Shown here one piece after another: positions 1 through 8,013 of a stretch of 25,782 nt of DNA. The stretch is from contig NC_090615.1 in NCBI RefSeq assembly GCF_004359215.1, forward strand, positions 981,956 through 1,007,737. Direction: 5' to 3'. Position 1 is the first letter of the stretch. The number at the start of each line of letters is the position of its first letter. A model generated the notes under the pieces. That model was not told the DNA's origin. It was given only the letters and a program-made list of their open reading frames with translations, and did no database searches. The DNA is from Bremia lactucae. Its lineage: Eukaryota; Oomycota; Peronosporomycetes; Peronosporales; Peronosporaceae. The position numbers and the translations under genes were made by a program.

Positions 1-780
1 ATGTTGAAGTCACCGTACCCGGGTACGAAAGGTTCTTACACTTATGCGGAAGCACGAGTTGTATGCAAATATCAATATTCGCTGCAAGCGAATAACCACT
101 TCCTGGGTGCATCGTGGGTACACTCGGTGTAGGAAAGATCAAGGCGATCACTAATCGGCCTGTGCCAGTCGATGACAAGAGACTTCGAAGTTCCTTGGCT
201 TAGCAACGTACCTGCACAAGTACTCGTACAGTTATGCCGAAATAATAGTACATATCTTTCTTCTTTGTTGAAGAAAAATGAGAAGTGCTGATGAAACGCT
301 GATTGCAAAGGTTCCTTTAAGGGTTCAAGCAAAGCTTGATGCAGTCGCCAATCCTAGCAATTGCGGACCATAACTGACCTTTTTATGTAGTCTGTGACAC
401 CAGCGATTCTGCAATCGGCTGTGCATTATTGCAATATGACACAGACGGCGCAGAGCGCTTCAGTCTGATATCAATCGCGTCAGCTTTAACCAGCTGAACG
501 CAACTATCTAGTGCATGACAAGGAACTCCTTGCCATGAAAAACGCATTGGCTAAGTTTAGGGTCTATCTCTTTAGACCGCTCATTGTATATACGGACCAT
601 GCGTCTTCACGCACGGCCGTAAGCAGTCCACTCCTCTCGCAAAATATGGCGAGATAGTTGTTTTTCTTTGCGGAGTACAAATCTCCTTGGAGTGTAAAAC
701 TGGACGACTTTACGTCATTGCTAATTCCCACTCGCGCCGGCTGCGGAAAGCAACAGTGAGCATAAGGCTACAGTTGCAAC
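1..780 (+). pseudogene. Element E pol: RT C-terminus and RNase H, decayed
   Basis: The first 330 bases carry scraps of the RT thumb/connection seen in Gypsy elements of this type, with several frames needed. RNase H begins near 384 with VCDTSDSAIGCALLQYD, the first catalytic-Asp motif of the family. After a frame change come an HDKELLAMKNALAKFRVY stretch near 515-570 and YTDHASSRTAV near 590-620. The same region survives at the far end of the window (25578-25782) in element D2. Frameshifts near 455 and 630 and several stops rule out function. The identification rests on motif order and on internal comparison with D2, B and C. Confidence 0.75.
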
Positions 781-1083
781 AATAAGTGTTCCGTCGTCAA
801 CATTACTCGACGACTTTAGAAGAGCTTATCAAGAAGATAAGGCTCTTAAAGGCTCGATGGTTACCTTAGAAATTAATCTTAGCAATCATATATACGATTG
901 AACGTGAGAAGAACGATAAGTCGCAACTTCTTCTGGCCACGCCAGTATGAGCTCTTCCGTGGGTTTCAGGTAATGTACACAAACCGGTCCAATCCGAACC
1001 GCGGTTAAACATAGCATCTACTTATATTATAGTACATACGTGCTTGCGAAGTTTGTTAACGGGTGAAGCTTAGTGCTCCATCC
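781..1083 (+). other. Decayed linker between RNase H and integrase of element E
   Basis: The RNase H-integrase linker and the integrase HHCC zinc-binding region should lie here. I can read only scraps: a Thr/Val/Ser-rich linker near 765-830 and a WPRQYE-like remnant near 935-960. The paired cysteines of the zinc domain are not visible, so part of it has probably been deleted. No other feature is apparent. Confidence 0.45.
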
Positions 1084-2494
1084 CGTGCTCCAATATAACA
1101 TCTGCCTGTTGTGGCAGAGTGTTGGCAGTCTGAATTAATGGACTTCGTCTTCGAATTTCCCGACGACGACCACAAGAATAATGGTATTTTTGTGTCGGTT
1201 AATCGTTTCAGCAAGATGGTATATCTTGCTGCAATCTCGGAGTCAAACACTGCTAAAGGCTGTGCTCATGTCTTTGTCGACACGATATTTCGACTCCATG
1301 GCTTTCCTCGTGAACTGGTCTCCGATCAAGACGTTAGATTCACTGCAGAGTTGGTAATCTGTGCTAAAAATCACTTGTTATACATTTGAAAATGTCAACT
1401 TTTGACCATCCTGAAACAGATGGTCATACAGAAAGTGCAAATCTTATTCTTGAAGAGATAATTCGCCGATACGTTCACTCGTTTACGAGTTAAAGCGAGT
1501 TCTTGCCGATGGTAGAATTGCCATCAACAATACAGTGCATGTTTCTACAAAGTATACACCATTTTTCGTGAATGGCTTACGCCACCCATGTATACCCGCC
1601 TTTTTAAGAGTGACTCTTATTTAAGGGGGGGGTGACTCGCTCGAGCAACGAACCTTCTAGCTCTTTCTCATCACACATTAGGACTAAGGTCAATGCGATG
1701 GATACCAATGTTGACTTAATTAGCATTGAAGTGGACAAACTCAGTAATAACAATAATGCTATTAGTGGCTTTGACAACGATGCTGAAAGACTCAGCATCG
1801 AAAATATTATTTATGAGAACGACAACACTCTTAATAATGAAGAGATTGATGTCTTCGCAGTGCGAGCCGGTCGCAGTGAAAACAAAGAAAATTAAACCGA
1901 GTCATCAGGTATTTCCTATTGGTTAGGGAAGCAGTGCTTCGTTTCGTTCAGACTTCCATTACTAATGCGGTGGACTGACAGAAACGAAACTCACAGAAGT
2001 AAAAGAGCAAAACATACGTTCATTCAATGTTAGCGACCTAGTCCTACTGTCTACGGTAAACCTACAAAAACACGTAATGACTAATAGAGGTTGAAATAAA
2101 ATAATGCCCAGATATATCGGCCTGTTTCGTGTATTGCACCGCTAAGACAATGCGTGCACAATCGAGCTGCCTCGTAGTATGCGTTCATATTCTTCGTTTT
2201 ATGTTGAGCGTCTCCGCCCGTATCATTAGTACAAGGATTTTTCCGATTCTGGATTACACCGAAACAGTCAAGAACATCCGCCAAAGCCTGATGGTTCCGA
2301 GCCAAAGCCTTATTTTCTCGGAACAGAGTCTAATTTTCTTGAACCAGACGATCCACTCTTTTCTTCAAGGAAGAGAATGTCTGACGAGCTATCACCAGAT
2401 CGTTTTAAAGCGACTGATGTTTGCCAGTTGATCAGTCGTAACCTGCGCACAATTTCTTCACTGGTCAAAGAAACATATATCAACTGTCAACGCT
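1084..2494 (+). pseudogene. Element E integrase with C-terminal extension, decayed
   Basis: This would insert the cDNA into chromosomes. The catalytic core opens with ECWQSELMDFVF near 1110-1150 (first catalytic Asp), continues through VNRFSKMVYLAA and reaches LVSDQD near 1317-1334 (second Asp). After a frame break near 1350 comes DHPETDGHTE near 1406-1435, then an EEI that supplies the likely Glu. An acidic, Asn-rich linker follows (1680-1890), then a GDLVLL-type C-terminal domain near 2025-2110 and RSMRSYSSFYVERLRPYH near 2170-2225. The frame from 2256 to a TAA at 2492 stays open and ends the polyprotein. Frameshifts near 1380, 1490, 1890 and 2130 inactivate it. Confidence 0.8.
1778..1800. 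repeat. Perfect hairpin, 9-bp stem and 5-nt loop
   Basis: CGATGCTGA (1778-1786) is the exact reverse complement of TCAGCATCG (1792-1800). It lies in the integrase linker of element E and is one of a series of such hairpins in the E, F and D material. Confidence 0.9.
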
Positions 2495-2535
2495 AACTCG
2501 CGGTGACGGGATCGTTCGTGATCAATGTCCTCCCT

Positions 2536-2549
2536 CAAATAAAAAAGGG
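2536..2549 (+). other. Polypurine tract of element E
   Basis: A purine run ending AAAAAAGGG sits directly before the LTR start TGTGATCC at 2550. This is where plus-strand priming occurs in LTR retrotransposons, and it lies about 45 bases after the pol stop codon. Confidence 0.6.
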
Positions 2550-2616
2550 TGTGATCCAAATCACGAATGTTAAATCAAGTACTTCAGTCGAGGCGAGACC
2601 GATCTTTCCTCCCCCT
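2550..2616 (+). repeat. Truncated 3' LTR of element E
   Basis: It starts with TG directly after the polypurine tract, and its first 15 bases can fold (GTGAT at 2551-2555 against ATCAC at 2560-2564), as the other LTR starts here do. It is lost after about 65 bases, where similarity to the reverse complement of the D2 leader begins. The exact break is uncertain by about 15 bases. Confidence 0.5.
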
Positions 2617-3177
2617 CTAGAACGTGCGTACGTCATAAACGGACCAAGAAGTGCTATTAGGTGTAACAGGCACCTTTTACTAGTACTAATCAGTACTGGT
2701 TAACCTTATACTGATTATAGTGTAGGTGATGTGCCTCGAAACTTCACGTACACAAGAGTACAGAGAAAGATTTGAAGCTTAGGGTGTTAAGCTTAAAATA
2801 AGAACACGACAAAGTCGTTAGAATAGAATAAGTAAGACTGTATTTTAGTATATTTAGTTTCCTACGTAATAATATTCTATCTATTGCTGAGCTCAGTATA
2901 TTAATAACTTACTCACTAAGTATGGCGCCTCCTTGCGCACCGCACGATCGTGTCTTATATGGATTAGCAGTGTTGATTTCGACTCAATTTAGCCAATCAA
3001 TAGAGCTAATGTCTTATTGCATCAATATTACCAAATTTGGCAATATTAACAGTAGTTTAAGTCAAAATTAAAATAAAATAATATTGTTGTACTTTTTTAT
3101 CTATTTCCTCTCAAAAACATAATGTATATTGATATTCCTTAGGAAAAAATACTCATGTAACGGGAGACCCTGTTACA
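2617..3177 (-). mobile_element. Minus-strand D-family 5' LTR (2662-3177) with about 45 nt of leader (2617-2661)
   Basis: The reverse complement of 2662-3177 aligns along its whole length with the D2 LTR at 16443-16924. A shared block is GTGCGGTGCGCAAG. Its ends are TGTAACAGG and CCTGTTACA, a perfect 9-bp inverted terminal repeat. Bases 2617-2661 (reverse complement) match the D2 leader that separates the LTR from gag, including ACGCACGTTC. This therefore is a 5' LTR with leader, pointing left, whose internal part is missing. The 5-bp flanks TTAGG and TCACC do not match, so no target duplication survives. Orientation is fixed by D2, in which gag follows the LTR on the plus strand. Confidence 0.8.
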
Positions 3178-3318
3178 TCACCCACTTAACCAACAGCCAC
3201 AATAGTGACTGATATAGGGTATCAAGAAATACTTTGTCATTCCCTGTCATTTTGCATTATTGGTTTTTAATCAATAGACCGATTTTATTTTCACAGTTTG
3301 ATTTTAAAAAAAATCGTT
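3178..3318. other. AT-rich spacer before ORF F
   Basis: This is 141 bases between the minus-strand D LTR and the ATG of ORF F. It ends in an A run (ATTTTAAAAAAAATCG) just before the ATG. No LTR end or primer-binding site is recognisable. Confidence 0.4.
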
Positions 3319-4454
3319 ATGGTGACTAACAAGTTTCTGCACGTGGCCCGTGAGGCGGCAAAGCTGGCAGCTGCACGGATCACCGCAGCCGTTGGTAATG
3401 CAAATGTTTCAGTAGACTACTGAAACATTGCATCAACTGCGGGAAATACGTCACCTCCTCATTCCATTGTAGGTGAGTGGAACATGTCATCTGTTGTCGA
3501 CATTGCAGGTGACGGTGAAAAAAAACCTGTTACATCAATTGTAGATGACGTGATCAAGTCACCAGCATCGCCCGACTTAGCGTCTACTGTAAAGGCAGCC
3601 GGATCACCCTGAGCTGAGTCCATTAAACCTTTGGGTTCTAACGTGACAACTAAAAAGGTGATGACGAGGTTGTTCGACTCGTCGGATCATTTTGCTGGGG
3701 AGGCATCTGATGATGACTCCGTGGGCGATGACCCCTCTGGTAACGTTAGTATGCGTCTCCAGGAACTAAGTGGTCGCGAAGGGAAAAGTGCTGGTGTTGG
3801 TGCAAGTTTGCATCAATAGCACTTTCTCGTCTTTTTTAAGAGACGAGAGAATTGGACTGTCATCCCGGCGTAATTGCGGGTATGACCAACAAATGGTATC
3901 CTATTCCGTTATTCGACTCATCCAGGCTTCACAAGCCAGGTGCTTATGAGATGTAATTCTTCATTGATGCCTTTTTCCAGCGTCGGTGGTACTCTTCTAA
4001 GCGGGCAAAGGATGTCAAACCTTTGTTCCAAGATTGGACAGCCATTGTACTGAATGTACAGAACATATGCTGTGAGGTCTGACTTGACAAGCTAAATGCT
4101 TTTCGCGATCGGTTCGAGAAACGGACCGTAGTCGGTGCATGCTATAAGTTGCTATTTTGTCTAGAGAGGAAGGAATCCCTTGCCTCTCGTAGGGGGACTC
4201 ATGCCCATCTATTTAAAGGATGTGGGTCATGCCTTTTAGAAACATTTTCCCTCAAATATCCTCATTGGAGGACTCTCATCTCTTACGAGCTGCGTCAAGG
4301 AATTGAAAACTTCCGATACTTATACGAGCGCGGGAAGCGCTCGTTCTCCGATGGACCTTCTGTCTTGGAGGATTTTTCTCATCGTACTGCAAGACGAGAC
4401 CCGAAACGTCTAACATCAGTTGAAATGATGTTCTCAACTAACTTGCGAGGGTGA
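3319..4454 (+). pseudogene. ORF F: unrecognised protein, broken (possible gag-like N-terminal region)
   Basis: I do not recognise this protein. An ATG at 3319 opens one frame to 3819, interrupted only by TGA at 3421 and 3610. The N-terminus is Ala-rich and helical (AREAAKLAAARITAAVG), followed by a Ser/Asp/Val-rich, probably disordered region with an acidic patch (EASDDDSVGDDPS). After a frame change near 3820-3855, a second frame runs to 4454 with stops at about 3951 and 4080. It holds WYPIPLFDSSRLHKPGAYEM, an aromatic and basic core (RYLYERGKRSFSDGPSVLED) and a CGSC motif near 4225. It directly precedes D-type gag (from about 4573), so it may be the N-terminus of a chimeric gag or a separate captured ORF. 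It is absent upstream of gag in D2, which has a different N-terminus there. Confidence 0.45.
3403..3429. repeat. Near-perfect palindrome, 13-bp stem and 1-nt loop
   Basis: AATGTTTCAGTAG (3403-3415) is the exact reverse complement of CTACTGAAACATT (3417-3429), with a single A between them. The right arm contains the in-frame TGA of ORF F. Confidence 0.95.
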
Positions 4455-4880
4455 ATACCCTCGCCAACAAACGAGATAACTCGTTAGAACCCCCTTTACC
4501 CCACGTTGGCTCAAGAAGCCTTTAATAAGAAAATGCTTCTCACCTCACGAATCCGTCAATGAATGTGGAGGGGTGACACACACGCGTCGTCCCAAAAACT
4601 TGAAGATTGACATCTTTAAGAATAAAAAGTCGAAAAAGATTCTCTCTTATGATGGTCGTCAAGTTGGACGATGCTGTAAGGGCTCGTCATATCGTCGACG
4701 AGCAAATGCAAGTAGTGCGCGTGGTCAGTCAAACCGAGACTGTAAAGTACCTTGACATCCTATCTGTAGCGAAACAGGTGGACTTTAGTCTGAGACAAGC
4801 TCAAGCTAGTTCGTCATCGTATCGTCCTCCAAGACGACACGAGCTTGAAGGTCCAGAACCTATGGACTACTCTTATGTCG

Positions 4881-4900
4881 AAAGCGAGAAACCTCGCTTT
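4881..4900. repeat. Hairpin in D1 gag with a covarying counterpart in D2
   Basis: AAAGCGAG and CTCGCTTT form a perfect 8-bp stem around an AAAC loop. At the homologous site of D2 (23298-23317) the arms are AGAGCGAG and CTCGCTCT. The second pair has changed from A-T to G-C on both sides. Confidence 0.85.
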
Positions 4901-4910
4901 TCGAACAATA

Positions 4911-4934
4911 AGCGATTGCAGAATTGCAATCGCT
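4911..4934. repeat. Perfect hairpin, 10-bp stem and 4-nt loop, over the zinc-knuckle codons
   Basis: AGCGATTGCA (4911-4920) pairs with TGCAATCGCT (4925-4934). D2 has AACGATTGCA and TGCGATCGTT at the same place: the second pair changed from G-C to A-T on both sides, and one inner pair became a G-T wobble. Confidence 0.9.
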
Positions 4935-5283
4935 GTCAAAAGTTAGGACACTACGCCCATAAGTGTAGTGCTCCACGCTTAATACCGAGAGGTACTCAAC
5001 GTACTTATGGACCTAATGCCAAAAAAATGCAACGATCGCAGGTCGGATGTTGTTGCGAAATCGCAACAGCAAGGCGGACCGCCAAAAAACGGTCGGGGTC
5101 AGTAATGGCGCAAAGCTTTACTGATCCAGCAACCGCAATAGAGTTTGCAAATTTCTTGACGAAAGTTGCTCCAGACACCCAATCATTATGTGTCTCTGCA
5201 CATGGTGATGAGGTATCCCTCATCACATGGAAGTTAAAAGTGAGAGATGGTTTGTCACTTAGAGCCCCGTTGCGTACTGTGGA

Positions 5284-5307
5284 GCGTCGAATAACTTTAT
5301 TCGACGC
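5284..5307. repeat. Perfect hairpin, 11-bp stem and 2-nt loop, over the protease motif
   Basis: GCGTCGAATAA (5284-5294) is the exact reverse complement of TTATTCGACGC (5297-5307). It covers the codons after the protease active site. D2 has lost the pairing here. Confidence 0.95.
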
Positions 5308-5441
5308 CAGTCGATAGAGAGTCGTAGGTTCAAATATGTTGAGCGTGACATCACTCCAACGAGGATGACGGTGCGTCTGGCGATACACGCATCGATAGCA
5401 GTAATGAAACGCGTATGAATTTTCATTACACCTTGACAGAT

Positions 5442-5473
5442 TTACAGTACGATGACGATTCATCGTACTGTAA
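5442..5473. repeat. Perfect hairpin, 14-bp stem and 4-nt loop
   Basis: The left arm TTACAGTACGATGA (5442-5455) matches the reverse complement of TCATCGTACTGTAA (5460-5473), with loop CGAT. D2 has the inner 10 bp of the same stem (23837-23861, loop TGGTT) but not the outer four, so the copies differ in stem length. Confidence 0.95.
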
Positions 5474-5650
5474 TTGGATGAAAAATTTGATGTGATACTA
5501 GGTTTAACTTGGCTGAATAAATATGAGCCAATGATCAGCTGGAAGCATCAATCCGTAAAGCTGCCCGCCACTTGTTCATCCGATGGCCATCAGATAAACG
5601 TCTTGGAGCGTCCACAAGCGTGTGGATAAAGTGCAAGTGAGTGCGATGGC

Positions 5651-6090
5651 CCACTTGTCGTACGGTCACTAGTAAGACTGCACAAGATCACAGTGTGATT
5701 ACCAATTACCCTGTTTAGTCAGCTGCCGGCAGCTGTGTTAATGCACAGGCAGCGCCGAAGGTCCACCACTCGAAAAGGTCGAGTGCATTGAGACATGAAT
5801 GTACGCTTAGCGGGCAACATTCGAGGAAGAAACCGGTTGTCCAAAATGGAAAACATGCTAATCTTAGGTCGAGAAGAGAGTCGTTCGTAGAGGACCCGAC
5901 TAGGATAGCGCAATCACACTCGGAAGATGTTGTGGAAATCAGACCCCACGTACTTGAGGAGAAATCTCCTCAATAGTTGAAGTTACTAGACTTCTAGATC
6001 CTGAGGGATTAATCCCTCTGCAGCCTGTGGATAAACCCGAAAAATAAAAACTGAGACATTAAATGTCCTGGTTAATGACGGATCAAGAGT
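5651..6090 (+). pseudogene. D1 pol linker after the protease, decayed
   Basis: This is the variable linker between protease and RT. Short matches to D2 24000-24440 remain, including a TCCACA...TGTGGA hairpin and a GAGACAT...ATGTC stretch near 6053. Two more perfect inverted repeats lie here: TTGAGGAGA/TCTCCTCAA with a 2-nt loop (5954-5973) and a 16-nt palindrome GAGGGATTAATCCCTC (6003-6018). A third is CAGCTGCCGGCAGCTG (5720-5735). The frame is open only in short pieces. Confidence 0.5.
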
Positions 6091-6360
6091 AGGCGCTTAT
6101 ACTCTTAATCTTTCTGCGCCTCCAAAATAAACTTCGGAGATTACTCAATTACCGACCCTAGAGCTTAAACGGTTTTTGAAAGATCTGAATTGTGGTAGAA
6201 TCAAGCAGATCTGCGTACTTGTCTCATAGGACGAATACGTAACCGATATTCGGCCAGCGATAATTTGTGCAAAGAACGAACGGGATTTTAGCAGCTCATC
6301 GATGCACGAAAGTGTCCTCGATGCGAGGACTCGTGTTGAAAGATGTACTATTCAATCCTG
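6091..6360 (+). pseudogene. D1 PR-RT linker, cut off by fusion to B-family sequence
   Basis: The text runs parallel to D2 24460-24735: SAPPK (6116-6130), TLELKRFLKDLN near 6155-6190, KQICVLVS near 6205-6228 and MHESVLDARTRVER near 6301-6342. This linker precedes the RT palm. At about 6360, directly after TCAATCCTGG, the match to D2 stops and the match to element B (from 13936) begins. The RT, RNase H and integrase core are thus missing from this copy. Confidence 0.7.
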
Positions 6361-6444
6361 GGAGTAGATACAAATGAGGTCACATATCCCTAGTCGGCTA
6401 AGGAGACCGATGGTGACGCCGACTGTGAGTCGAGCGCCGTTCGG

Positions 6445-6738
6445 GTGAGGGTGACGGTGAAGGCAAAAAGCTATCGGACCGATGCCTTCCACTACGAACT
6501 GGACTTGGAGCGCGAGGAACATCACGCAATTAACGTGGATTCCTCAGCATTATCCTTTCAAAGAGGTCCAAGCGAGTCTTCAGGCGTTCATAACCTGGAC
6601 GAACCTTCGCTCGGACATCAACGAGATCCGAGGTCAGTCGCGAGACTTGACCCTCGAGATCGGCAATACGTCGTTCAGCAGCGCTTAACGCATGTGTCTG
6701 AACAGACGAAGGTAAGGCAGCCGCGATCATTTGGGTGA
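6445..6738 (+). pseudogene. Fragment A: pol C-terminal tail after integrase
   Basis: It corresponds to 14020-14313 in B, the low-complexity tail after the integrase C-terminal domain (KETDGDADCESS comes just before it). The frame is open up to the TGA at 6736. From about 6600 on, the plus frame is probably not constrained: in C the same region has plus-strand stops, while the minus-strand frame is conserved. It has no start codon of its own and would be the end of a polyprotein. Confidence 0.45.
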
Positions 6739-7881
6739 GATCGCCATTTCTATCGGGCGCCGCCTGCACTAATTAATGCGGGTGGGAACTAACGCTTCCT
6801 TGTTGGAAGGTTGCTTGCCCACCGCTCCGTGAGGCAAGGGTATCAGATCCTCGTCCAATGGGAAGGTTAACCAAAGAGTTTTGACTCTTGGGATCCGATC
6901 GATACCCTACGTATTGATGTGCCCGGGTTAATGGCTGCCTATGAAAAGGAGCACCAGCTGAGGCCTCTTCGCTAGTCTCAAATGGACTAGCAGAAGTAGC
7001 GCTGTGAGAAGAAACAGGGGGTACTACCGCTCATGATTTCTTACACACGCAAGCGGGCGAAATTAATTTGCTGCGACCGCTATTCATTGCATCGGAAATC
7101 GGATGCATGCGGCGCAGGAATATCGCCTCGTATTGGTCGGGCGTTTCATTTAAACGCAACACGACCGGGATCAGAAAAATAGCTCAAGCGATTTTTCCTG
7201 AGCCCTCTATGATTGAAAACAGCCATAATAATTATGTGCGTCTAGATGAGCGACACTCTTGGCCCTTTTGAACGAGGCCATTTATATGGAGGGGACATCT
7301 TTGGTATGCCACCCGTCATATTGCCAAGTTCTAAACGATTGGCTTGTGACACCGACTGAGCACGTTCACGTGTCGTCGGCGGAGCTTTAGGCTCCGAATC
7401 CTCTATGTCAAATCATTATGGATTATGGTCTGAGCATAAGGCATTGTAGTTATACCCAACGGAGACGCGGCTGCGCATTTATGGGTAGCGCTCTCATTAC
7501 CTGTCGCTGCGCGTTCCAGCGCAGACGACGAGACAGCATTCGTAAATGCTGCTGTCTCCATGTTGTGAGCCATGAGAGAAGTTTGGATGGGCAATTATGC
7601 GCCACATCATTCCTCATGAGTTTGTTGTCCGCATCACTACAATGTGATGATGGCAACGGTGTCGATTCATTGTAGTCGACAATGAGCAACGGATCAGCAT
7701 CCGCACTGTTAAAGTGGGATGGATCCTTTAGCCCTGTTTACGCGACAACCGCAGTGGCTGTCTGCGTTTCGACATAGGCACTTGACGCGGCCGGCGAATT
7801 AACGCGACGCGTGCGCTTAGTGTGAGGTTGAGTGGGCGTCTTCGCAGACGACCCACCAACGTGGCCCCTTTTAGGTGGCAT
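6530..7881 (-). pseudogene. Antisense ORF of fragment A (coiled-coil protein, broken)
   Basis: It reads on the minus strand from an ATG at 7881, 133 bases inside the LTR. The N-terminus is basic (MPPKRGHVGG, KRTRR) and Ser/Thr/Pro-rich. This frame is open to 7450 except for a TAA at 7740. Later pieces need frame changes (7594-7403, then about 7405-7244, then a frame from about 7231 to 6530 with stops at 7234, 7186, 7033 and 6775). The last 80 codons hold ALSAAERRIADLEGQ, a heptad-like Leu/Ala pattern predicting a coiled coil. This part is conserved in element C. No known domain is recognised. An antisense promoter in the adjacent LTR would be needed; none is demonstrated. Confidence 0.5.
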
Positions 7882-8013
7882 CTTTGGCGACGTGTATGGA
7901 AACACGAGCGATAGAGTGATTGAGTGAACTAGCGGCGCGTACAGCTGCTCGCAGTTCCCCTCTCCTCTTTAACGAATTTAAAAATATAAATTTGTTCTTA
8001 GAGAGGATTTTGG

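Larger units (their letters stand above)
1..2616 (+). mobile_element. Element E: 3' part of a Ty3/Gypsy LTR retrotransposon, truncated at the window edge
   Basis: The segment reads in order: end of reverse transcriptase, RNase H, integrase with a C-terminal extension, a polypurine tract and the first bases of a 3' LTR. RT-RNase H-IN order is the Ty3/Gypsy order. The left end runs off the window. The right end is cut inside the 3' LTR, where it abuts a minus-strand D-type leader. The pol text is related to that of D2 near 25400-25782, so E and D belong to one lineage, but their LTR ends differ (TGTGATCC against TGTAACA). Stops and frameshifts in every domain show it is dead. Confidence 0.8.
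4573..5270 (+). pseudogene. D1 gag: capsid remnant and CCHC zinc knuckle
   Basis: Gag forms the particle and packages the RNA. Similarity to D2 gag (from about 17345) starts near 4573: an ISIFK/IDIFK motif, then VKLDDAVRARHI against the D2 ELDDAI-type stretch after a frameshift near 4650. Most of the capsid core present in D2 (about 350 bases) is deleted between about 4700 and 4750. The C-terminus is well kept: a PPRRHE basic stretch, ESEKPR and a CNRCQKLGHYAHKC knuckle (C-x2-C-x4-H-x4-C) near 4924-4967. Downstream, the frame stays open to 5317 but drifts out of the protease frame. D2 carries the same knuckle at 23342-23383. Confidence 0.8.
5255..5650 (+). pseudogene. D1 aspartic protease, active site lost
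   Basis: This region would have cut the Gag-Pol polyprotein. The GASNNFIRRQS stretch at 5278-5310 is the segment that follows the catalytic Asp in these elements. The residues before it read Tyr-Cys instead of Asp-Ser/Thr, so the catalytic Asp is gone. Then follow ERDITPTRMTVRLA (to 5385), a frame-shifted tail and FDVILGLTWLNKYEPMI near 5479-5530, the conserved Ile-Leu-Gly flap-side motif. Stops occur near 5470 and 5627. D2 keeps Asp at the matching position but reads Asp-Tyr-Gly. Confidence 0.75.

Noticed and set aside
1623..1632. Run of eight G bases as a central polypurine tract
   Set aside because: It lies within the integrase linker codons, and the homologous site in other copies cannot be aligned; a slippage-expanded coding G run is simpler.
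5005..5463. 152-codon minus-strand frame over D1 gag and protease
   Set aside because: Plus-strand motifs (zinc knuckle, TDPATAIEF, ERDITPTRMTVRLA) match D2; the minus frame is a shadow of them.
7068..7271. Plus-strand frame of 67 codons, repeated identically at 14643-14846
   Set aside because: The two copies are recent duplicates, so identity says nothing about coding. It has no motif, and C has lost the region, so it cannot be tested.
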